Shown one piece after another: positions 41,307-48,156 of a stretch of DNA of 64,000 nucleotides (position 1 is the stretch's first letter; each line of letters starts with the position of its first letter). A program made the position numbers and the translations under genes. The notes below the pieces were generated by a model, which saw only the letters and a list, made by a program, of their open reading frames with translations, did no database searches and was not told the origin of the DNA. The stretch comes from Zoogloeaceae bacterium G21618-S1 (lineage in GTDB: Bacteria > Pseudomonadota > Gammaproteobacteria > Burkholderiales > Rhodocyclaceae). Location of the stretch: positions 62,001 to 126,000 of the forward strand of contig JAPWHF010000007.1 of NCBI GenBank assembly GCA_027214125.1. Direction: 5' to 3'.

Positions 41307-42309
41307 TCAGTCCGCTTCCATGACCAGGCGGATGCCCACCAAGGTGTAGCGCGTGACCGGCGTATTCCAGTTTCGATAGGCACAGCGCGCATACAGCGGC
41401 CAGGTGTGCCACGACCCGCCCCGGCGCACCTTCACCCGGCCCGCGTCCGGCCCCTGCGGATCATCCTGCGGCGAGTGGGCATAGTAGGTGGCGCCATGCC
41501 AGTCAGCCGTCCATTCCCACACGTTGCCGTGCATGTCGTGCAGGCCAAAGGCGTTGGGGGCAAATTGGCCAACCGGCGCGGTAAACGCAAACCCGTCGGC
41601 GGTCGGCAGCGCGAAGGCTTGCCAGTCGGGCCAGTTCACTGCCGCGTCGGTGTCAAACACATTGGCCACCGTGCTCAGTGCTCAGCGAAGCCGGCGCATC
41701 ACCACTGTGATACTGCGTGCTCGTGCCGGCGCGGCAGGCGTATTCCCATTCCGCCTCCGTCGGCAGGCGGTAGCGGCGCCCCTCGGTGGCACTCAGCCAG
41801 CGGGCCAGTGCCACGGCGTCGTGCCAAGTCACATTCACCACCGGGTGAGCATCGCTCTGCGCAAAGCCCGGGTTTTGCCACGAATAGCGCGGGTGCCGGC
41901 CCTCGAAAGCGTCCCCCCGTTTGGTGGTGGCGGGATTATAGGCGGCGTTGTAGCCATAGCCGCCGGTGCCGTCGGTGATCGATTCGGGCACATGGCCCGA
42001 GGCATCGATGAACTGGCGGAACTGGCCGACCGTCACCTCGTGTTTCGCCATGTAGAACGGCCGCGTGATGCGCACCCGGTGCGCCGGGGTTTCGTCGGCA
42101 AGGTCTGCCAGTCGGCGCGGTTCATAAGCCGGGTAGAGCGCGCTCATGGTCTCGATGGAGGCCGCATTGCCCATCGTAAATTCGCCGGCCGGCACCAAAG
42201 CCATCTGCATGCCTAAGCTGTTGGTGGTCGTCGTGGGTATGCTCGCGCAGCCGGCCAGAGCGATGCAGGCCATCGCGGTGATCCATTGTGTGACGCTGCT
42301 GCCGTTCAT
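41307..42309 (-). pseudogene. Formylglycine-generating-enzyme-like (SUMF1) lipoprotein gene, frameshifted
   Basis: Two adjacent minus-strand frames encode consecutive parts of one SUMF1/FGE-sulfatase-domain protein. The first, from an ATG at 42309, has a lipoprotein signal (CIALAGCAS near residue 17-25) and runs through [20 protein letters not shown] to [10 protein letters not shown]. There it leaves frame. The second resumes at [10 protein letters not shown] (near 41670) and contains HGNVWEWTADWHG and the closing VGIRLVMEAD. A 7-bp tandem duplication (41671-41684) lies exactly at the junction; removing one copy restores one frame of about 331 residues. The protein would be an outer-membrane-anchored or periplasmic member of a family that includes formylglycine-generating and peptide-modifying enzymes. 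A GGGAG site precedes the ATG. The gene is inactive as read unless slippage restores it. Confidence 0.85.
41671..41684. repeat. 7-bp tandem duplication that breaks the SUMF1-like gene
   Basis: GTGCTCA occurs twice in a row (41671-41677 and 41678-41684). On the coding strand this reads TGAGCAC twice and shifts the frame by +1. Deleting one unit makes the frame continuous (LSTVANVF). Confidence 0.9.
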
Positions 42310-42675
42310 GATGCTCCCCGTCGCGGCGCTTATAGCCGCGCGTGCGCGTGTCTGGTGGGGCGTTCGCCTCAATTTTGAGGCGCGCCATGCGAGAGCGCAG
42401 CATGCCACAGCGGCGCATGCGCGCGGGATGAAAATCTCAAAATCTCCCGAAATGCTCCGACGAGAATACCGAACGGGTGTCAGCGCATAGCCGCAACCGT
42501 GGTCCTCTCACCCGGAGCAGCCATCTAACCATCTTTGGTTCAGGGCCTAAAATGTTTCGCCAAGCAGACGCTCAATGTATGCGTGGCGGCTCCGAGTTTG
42601 ACATCAACGTACTTTCTCGCAAGCCTCAATGGTAAGCTAGCGGAGACGACAAAATTGCCATCAACATAATGATGA
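42310..42675. other. 366-base gap between the SUMF1-like gene and the accessory island
   Basis: No convincing gene is seen. The left part carries the SUMF1-like promoter on the minus strand. From about 42530 the composition becomes more AT-rich. A TTGACA is at 42598-42603, but no good -10 box lies at the right distance, so the island promoter is undefined. A 5-bp hairpin AACCA/TGGTT is at 42527-42540. I found no direct repeats shared with the other end of the island. Confidence 0.5.
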
Positions 42676-43587
42676 ATGGGAGCGCTAGTGAAGTTACCGG
42701 ATACGGCTGAGTCCTTCGTTGACTCGGTTCGCACTAACAGTAAGCTACTTATCGAACGAGGTTTCTGGGAAATTCCAACTCCTCGCATTGAGAGTTGGTT
42801 CCGGCAATTTTGTGGCCCGGAAGAACGCTTCTTTGCTGCTTGTTTACTCGACCAAGTAATATTTCGGACAAGGCAGCAGTTTGAGGCTGCGCTCCGATCT
42901 CTTTTTCGAAGTAATCTCAATGGAAACCTCTATTCAGGGGCCGAAGACCTCCAATTGTTAGAGATGCTCAAAGGCAGAACGGATCCGAAGGTAAGATTGG
43001 TTCCCGTTATTTGCGAAACAGACGCTCCGACGAAGTCCGGTCCCCTGGTTTTGCGGCGATTGCAAAGAATTCTTCTTCTAAATGCGAAGTGGATGTGTTG
43101 GCCATGGCAGGCAGTCAAGGCAGTTGAAGATGGTTCGGTCGAAACAATTCTGTTTGTCGATGACTTTCTCGGATCCGGTGGGCAGTTCGAGGGGTTCTTT
43201 CGCCAGTGGCACTTCGACAAGTACCTAGATAGTCGAATAAGCCACTTCTACGCTCCGGTAGTAGCACATCAGAATGGCATCGATCATCTCGCTAACACGC
43301 TCCCACAGGTGTGTGTGGTGTCTGCGGAGACGCTTGGCCAATCACACGATTTCTTTTCCGCAGCGGTCTGGGAGCGTCTCGGGCACAACGGCTGCGTGAC
43401 AGTCGATGATGCAACGTCCTGGTATCTAGATTTTAGTAGAAAAAAAAATTGTGCCCCGAAAAGCGTTCCGCCGCTCGGATATGGTGATCTTGCACTAACG
43501 TTTGGTTTTAGCCACTCGACCCCAAACAACTCGCTTCCAATTCTTTGGTACTGGTCTGCCGAATGGCAGCCGCTCCTTGAGCGCTGA
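42676..43587 (+). CDS. Phosphoribosyltransferase-like protein of a conflict/defence operon (PRTase-CE-like)
   Basis: A 303-residue soluble protein. Its core hydrophobic strand plus loop ILFVDDFLGSGGQF (residues 158-171) has the form of the PRPP-binding loop of type I phosphoribosyltransferases (strand, two acids, small residues, Gly-Gly). The C-terminus FSHSTPNNSLPILWY fits a family I recall from comparative genomics as a PRTase associated with biological-conflict systems; I could not verify this by search. The N-terminal 100 residues form a helical part without known motifs. The ATG at 42676 has no good Shine-Dalgarno; the GTG at 42688, with GGGAG six bases before it, may be the true start. 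It is the first of three overlapping or nearly overlapping genes. Substrate and product are unknown. Confidence 0.65.
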   Translation: MGALVKLPDTAESFVDSVRTNSKLLIERGFWEIPTPRIESWFRQFCGPEERFFAACLLDQVIFRTRQQFEAALRSLFRSNLNGNLYSGAEDLQLLEMLKGRTDPKVRLVPVICETDAPTKSGPLVLRRLQRILLLNAKWMCWPWQAVKAVEDGSVETILFVDDFLGSGGQFEGFFRQWHFDKYLDSRISHFYAPVVAHQNGIDHLANTLPQVCVVSAETLGQSHDFFSAAVWERLGHNGCVTVDDATSWYLDFSRKKNCAPKSVPPLGYGDLALTFGFSHSTPNNSLPILWYWSAEWQPLLER

Positions 43588-43589
43588 TC

Positions 43590-45563
43590 ATGACTCACAA
43601 ACTACCTGACGTATTCTCAAAAAATCGCAGCGAGGAAACGAATGAAGACATCTGGTCCGACTTCGTGGTGCCACCATTTCTTAATGATCTAGGAATCAAG
43701 ACGCAGAGCAAGGCCATCGTGATCATTGGTGGGCGTGGATGCGGGAAGACGACACTGTTGCGTTATTTCTGTCATGCCACCCAGTTCTCCCCAAGGCGAG
43801 CCAATGTGCCGCAAGCGGAACTCGCGCATATTGGTCTCTATTGGAGGGCTGATACAAACTTTCTCAATTCCTTTGCCGGAGGAGGCCAGGGACCCGAAAC
43901 GTGGCGAGCTGCGTTTGAGCATGTTTTGGCCTGCGAGCTGGGAAAGGAGATTATTCAGGCTGTTCGCAACCTAAACTGTAATCCGGATCGCCAGCATGCG
44001 TACGGGAAAATTGAGGAGCTCGACCTCGAAGCGCTTCAGGATTTCGATGAGACGCTAGGAAGAACGCTACACGAACTGGAGCGAGCGCTTCAAAAAAATC
44101 GGCGAAAACTTTCGATATGGCTCAATAATATTGACGTCGTACCACGACCGATTTTCCTGCCCGCGCAAACCTTCCTGAAGGCATTGGTCGAGACGCTTCA
44201 GGTGCAGCTGCCGTATCTTAGCGATTCAACTTTTGCCGTGTTTATTGACGAGTACGAAAATCTTCGTATCGAGCAGCAAAAGTTTATTAATGGCATGTTG
44301 AAGCACGGTGAGCCACCACTCCTCTACAACATTGCCATGAAGCGTAATGGTTGGCACACAACCCAAACCCTAGGCTCAGAATCGATTCAGGTTATTTCCG
44401 ACTATCGAGAGATCGACCTCGAAGGAGAGGTTGCCAAGGATTTCGATTTGTTTGCGGCTGAGCTTCTATTTTTTCGCTTGGCCGAGCATGCACCTTATCT
44501 TTTGGATAAGCTCCCTATAATCCCTGAGCAATTGCGTTCAATTGATCAGATTGAGCTTCGCTACAAAAATAGAGATTATCGGGATCGGGTTATCGGAGCG
44601 GCGGAAGCGCTGCTTCCTCGCACAACTGATCGCGGGGCAGCGAAGGCAATTCTTGCGGATCGTCGATTGCGTGATAGCCTTATTGATAAAATCCATGGTG
44701 CGTTGTTGAAGCGTCGATCAGTGATTGTTCCGTCGAATTTTATTGACGACAACTACCCAGAAGCTTCAGTTCTGATGTCGGCTTTGTTGTGCCGCCCACG
44801 CGAAGACCCAGATCGGCTGCTTACAGAGTTTGAGGCATTAAAAACTGGGAGGGGTGGCCGCTTATCGCCAACGGGAGATTTGGTAGGAAACAACCTTTTC
44901 GGATGCGTTAACGCTATATACATAGATGCTAGAAGGGAGTCTATCCTGTTTTCAGGATTTACATCTTTAACGCTTATTTCGAGAGCCAATATACGGTACC
45001 TTCTCGAACTGATCCATCGCATCTTCAAAATTTTCGAATCTGCTGAAAATTTTGAGTTGCCGGTCGTGCCCCCCGATGTGCAAGCGAAGGCCGTAAAGGA
45101 TGCGAGCGAGTTAATTCTAGGGACCGTCAGCGGGCAAGGTGTTAACGGGCCTCAGCTCCTCAATCTTGCCCAATGCTTAGGTTCTATTTTCCTAGAGCGG
45201 CACAGAAGTGATCGGCAGAGCGAGCCGGAAATCAATCACTTCACGCTGTCTAGCGGTGACATAAACGACCGTTTAAGAATGTACATTCGCGAAGCTGAGA
45301 AGTGGTCCGTGCTATACGTCAGTCGTGAAACAAAAATGAAGTCACCTGGCGCCATTGATGACGATTACATATTGAACCCGATATTTTCTCCGTACTTTCA
45401 AATATCGTTTCGAAAGAAGCGGAGTTTGTCAATATCCGCAGCCCAATTGCTTGAAATGCTAGAAGGAGACCAGCGGGCGAGAGACTCTTTGGTGCGCGAA
45501 TTTAGTCGCCAAGGAAATGGCGGAGATGATCACCCAGATCTTTTTGATGAGGCGGGATCATGA
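43590..45563 (+). CDS. ORC/CDC6-like AAA ATPase of the accessory operon
   Basis: A 657-residue protein with an N-terminal P-loop ATPase. Walker A is IIGGRGCGKTTLL (residues 45-57) and Walker B with a catalytic acid is FAVFIDEYENL (215-225). The intervening region, with a long helical stretch at about 105-205, is typical of ATPases that sense or remodel DNA or protein partners rather than of transporters. The rest (about 300-657) holds no motif I recognise; its last third is hydrophilic and ends in a charged tail. It starts two bases after the PRTase-like gene and overlaps the next by four, so all three are one translational unit. Many codons are AT-ended (tta, ata, aaa), unlike flanking genes. 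I infer a regulatory or triggering role. Confidence 0.7.
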   Translation: MTHKLPDVFSKNRSEETNEDIWSDFVVPPFLNDLGIKTQSKAIVIIGGRGCGKTTLLRYFCHATQFSPRRANVPQAELAHIGLYWRADTNFLNSFAGGGQGPETWRAAFEHVLACELGKEIIQAVRNLNCNPDRQHAYGKIEELDLEALQDFDETLGRTLHELERALQKNRRKLSIWLNNIDVVPRPIFLPAQTFLKALVETLQVQLPYLSDSTFAVFIDEYENLRIEQQKFINGMLKHGEPPLLYNIAMKRNGWHTTQTLGSESIQVISDYREIDLEGEVAKDFDLFAAELLFFRLAEHAPYLLDKLPIIPEQLRSIDQIELRYKNRDYRDRVIGAAEALLPRTTDRGAAKAILADRRLRDSLIDKIHGALLKRRSVIVPSNFIDDNYPEASVLMSALLCRPREDPDRLLTEFEALKTGRGGRLSPTGDLVGNNLFGCVNAIYIDARRESILFSGFTSLTLISRANIRYLLELIHRIFKIFESAENFELPVVPPDVQAKAVKDASELILGTVSGQGVNGPQLLNLAQCLGSIFLERHRSDRQSEPEINHFTLSSGDINDRLRMYIREAEKWSVLYVSRETKMKSPGAIDDDYILNPIFSPYFQISFRKKRSLSISAAQLLEMLEGDQRARDSLVREFSRQGNGGDDHPDLFDEAGS

Positions 45564-46501
45564 CCCAGCCTAGTTACACGTTCACCTCAAGCCGATTGCC
45601 GTCGGTACCACCAGCACTGGCGGGGGTAGATATAGCATTTGTTGGCGTATCGGTTGACGATCGTGGATACGCGACGGTCAATGCTCTCAAGGACGTAACA
45701 AAGACACTATCCGGCTTTCGCTTCGATCAGGATTACCAAGAGATTTACCTCAACGACCAGCAGACCAATCGGCAACGCCTCATTGAGCACATGGACGGTT
45801 GCAGCCGTATTCTGATTGACGCAACGACGCTGGGGCTCGGCGAGATTTTGCATATCCTCATGGCGGCCCGCCAAGGAGGTCATAAGGCCGTGGAATTTCT
45901 TTATGCAGAGCCAATAAAATATACAGAGAGTAAGACTGCGACAAAAGAGGAGCCTCAGCGTCGCGACTTTGCGCTGACAACGAATTGCCGATTTCAAGCC
46001 GTTCTCGGGTTCGCGCACGAATATCAGTCAAACATGAAGGCCGCTCATGTTTTTATGCTTGGGTATGAATCCGCTAGAATCCGAAACGCATTTGAGCAAC
46101 TCGGAGAACGAGACCGATCTCGATATGGTGTCTACGCGATTATTGGTGTTCCTGCATTTCAGAGTGGATGGGAATCAAATTCTATCCGCCCACACTTGCA
46201 CGTGTTGGAGGAGTTGGATATTGACGAACACTCAGTCGTGTACTGCCAAGCAAATTCAATACGTGAGACGTATCTGACGCTTTGGGAGCTTTACCGTCAG
46301 TTGGGAGACGAAAGCGGATGTTTCTATGTGTCGCCCATTGGTACAAAACCGCATGCTGTTGGCGCAGCTCTATTTCTGCTAGAAACGAAGGGATGCGAGC
46401 CGACGACGTCGCTCTATTATGACCATCCCGTACGTGTGAATAAAAGATCAGAAGGAAATGCGACGTGGCATCACGTGACGGTCAGGTTGGTGGAACGGTA
46501 A
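45560..46501 (+). CDS. Rossmann/CARF-like protein of the accessory operon, unknown function
   Basis: A 313-residue protein that I do not recognise by name. It shows two alpha/beta halves. The first has VDIAFVGVSVDDRG (residues 23-36) and the pattern SRILIDATTLGLGEILHIL (82-100), then a strand VEFLYAEP (111-118). The second has AAHVFMLGYESARIRNAFEQ (161-180). Near the end is FYVSPIGTKPHAVGAALFLL (255-274), followed by a strand with VRVNKR. The loop SPIGTKPHAVGAALF recalls the Gly-Thr-Lys loop of CARF and SAVED nucleotide-sensing domains, so it may bind a nucleotide signal; this is inference from pattern only. It ends 17 bases before the 3' end of the convergent methylase gene. Confidence 0.45.
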   Translation: MTQPSYTFTSSRLPSVPPALAGVDIAFVGVSVDDRGYATVNALKDVTKTLSGFRFDQDYQEIYLNDQQTNRQRLIEHMDGCSRILIDATTLGLGEILHILMAARQGGHKAVEFLYAEPIKYTESKTATKEEPQRRDFALTTNCRFQAVLGFAHEYQSNMKAAHVFMLGYESARIRNAFEQLGERDRSRYGVYAIIGVPAFQSGWESNSIRPHLHVLEELDIDEHSVVYCQANSIRETYLTLWELYRQLGDESGCFYVSPIGTKPHAVGAALFLLETKGCEPTTSLYYDHPVRVNKRSEGNATWHHVTVRLVER

Positions 46502-46518
46502 CGCGGTCGATTATCTGC

Positions 46519-47727
46519 TCAGGACAGAAGGGGCATGTTCCAGAGCGTCTGAATCGGCAAGTGCTTAGCGCAACTGCCACTGGCATTCATAATCCGCCAT
46601 TCGGCACCGAACGAACTCGAAAGTGTTTTCCACACGCGAGCGTGGTTGCGTTGATCAACCGAGAGTCGATAGATGCAGTCTGTAAAGAGGCCGGCCCCCC
46701 CGCTTACTCGAGCTTGCCGAACGAGGCATCTGGTTCCTACGCGCGGAATGAGAATATCACCTTGTCGAGCTGAATGAAATGTGTTATGTGCAGACCCTTT
46801 CAGGAAAACCTCCTCTATTGCCCCTGGGAAGTCCGTCGTATGAAATGCGCGAAGGCCTAAGCGTTCAAATTCACGTTGCGACCGACTGCCACGGGTAATC
46901 GAAGCTCCGATAGACGCGAGCGTGTCCGATATTGTGTCTGCTCGAACATTGATGCGCTTGAGCGCTTGGTGATAATCGATGTCGAGACTGGTAGTTGCGG
47001 CGCTGTAGCTTATTTCGATTTCGTCGATGATGGTGCCGTCGGCTTTTGCTTTACGCAGCAATACATTCCTGCGCCGATGAGCCGTCCGCTGGCCGGCGAT
47101 CATGAACGCTCGTACTTGTGCGTTTTGGAATGTGCCCTCGTCCAGTTGCGTTACGCACAGACCGCGTAGTTCGCCAACCAATCGTCTCCGCAAGATGCGG
47201 TAGGCCGAATCCCTGATCATCGGTGCTGCGACTATTAGCCCAATGTGTGTACCGCGTTCGGCCAATTCCCAGGCGCGAGCGAGGAAGGCGACGTCTCCGC
47301 GTATCCATTCGCCGCCGCCGACTGGGAATGACAGGCCGGACACGGCAAGTATTTCTTCGAGTTCTGGCGTCGACGGTATGGTGCTGTACGGAGGGTTGCT
47401 GACGATTAAATCAGCATGGATAGGCGACTGCCATGTGCGCTTCAATACGTCGGACTGGATGACAGTCGTCCGGCTTGGGAACACCGCCTCAAGAGCTGGT
47501 ACGTTTGTTTTGTCAATTTCAACGAGCGTTGCGGTAGCTGAGGCGTTTCGCTCTAGTACGGCTTTGGCTAGAGCGCCTTTTCCTGCACCTAGGTCGAGAA
47601 CGCGAAGCGCCTCGCTGGCATCGACAAGAATCGATTCAGCGAGGAGTGCGGCAATTGGCTGTGGTGTGAACACTTGACCTAAACGGTCGGCCGTATCGCG
47701 GGCGCGTCGGTAACGTAGGTTTGCCAT
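46519..47727 (-). CDS. N6-adenine DNA methyltransferase of the accessory island
   Basis: A 402-residue protein with QVFTP (18-22), the SAM-binding LDLGAGKGAL (44-53) and the adenine-methylase NPPYS (111-115) in the gamma/M.TaqI-like order. The C-terminal half has a target-recognition-like segment (GDILIPRVGTRCLVRQ) resembling type II and type I/IIG specificity modules. The ATG at 47727 gives MANLRYRRARD; a TTG ten codons upstream (47757) is a less likely start. No endonuclease is found beside it; the convergent operon is the only neighbour that could supply an effector. It resembles, but is not a copy of, the methylase at 19445-20719. Confidence 0.85.
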   Translation of the reverse strand: MANLRYRRARDTADRLGQVFTPQPIAALLAESILVDASEALRVLDLGAGKGALAKAVLERNASATATLVEIDKTNVPALEAVFPSRTTVIQSDVLKRTWQSPIHADLIVSNPPYSTIPSTPELEEILAVSGLSFPVGGGEWIRGDVAFLARAWELAERGTHIGLIVAAPMIRDSAYRILRRRLVGELRGLCVTQLDEGTFQNAQVRAFMIAGQRTAHRRRNVLLRKAKADGTIIDEIEISYSAATTSLDIDYHQALKRINVRADTISDTLASIGASITRGSRSQREFERLGLRAFHTTDFPGAIEEVFLKGSAHNTFHSARQGDILIPRVGTRCLVRQARVSGGAGLFTDCIYRLSVDQRNHARVWKTLSSSFGAEWRIMNASGSCAKHLPIQTLWNMPLLS

Positions 47728-48156
47728 GGGCTGGATTGTTGTCGTCAGAAACTGCAACTCTACACAACGTCCATATGGAAAGGGAGTTGCCGACGCGTGT
47801 TGTTTAGCCGGAGCGAGTTTTCACCGTAAGTTGATGGGCTGTTTTTGGCTCTGGAAGGATTAAACAAGTATTAATTTTGTTTGAGCTAAAATTCCAACCT
47901 CGCGGATTTGCATGCAGCGGTGAGGGTTCCGTATGAAGGGCAAGGAAAGTCACGTTCTAGGCGGAATGCGGACCGAGCGAAGCCATCAAAGCTAAAACCG
48001 ATTCAACCGATGAGTTGCCGTTCTGTGCCCATCAAATCAGCTCACTGCATGCCGCCACCAACAAGGGAAAGGCCCAACTCCATCAAGGAGTTGGGCCTTT
48101 CTCTATAAGTCCAATGCGGCAGCAGCCTTCACCACCCACCGCATCAATCCCTCACC
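47728..48156. other. 429-base gap right of the accessory island
   Basis: No supported gene. It should carry the methylase promoter on the minus strand, but no clear boxes are seen. An AT-rich part at 47850-47895 holds the inverted repeat AAACAA/TTGTTT (47862-47867 and 47877-47882) and a TAAAAT. Short frames over 47908-48108 look like chance. A strong terminator occupies 48068-48100. Confidence 0.5.
48068..48100. terminator. Strong terminator downstream of nrdJ, usable in both directions
   Basis: A 14-bp perfect stem, AAAGGCCCAACTCC (48068-48081) with GGAGTTGGGCCTTT (48087-48100), loop ATCAA. It lies 57 bases beyond the nrdJ stop on the minus strand. It could also end a rightward transcript from the gap, but no rightward gene is seen there. 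Confidence 0.88.

Noticed and set aside
42310-48100. Phage or integrative element as carrier of the accessory island
   Set aside because: No integrase, transposase, tRNA target or flanking direct repeats were seen.
47908-48108. 66-codon frame right of the methylase
   Set aside because: No ribosome site, basic low-information sequence, and it runs through the terminator stem.
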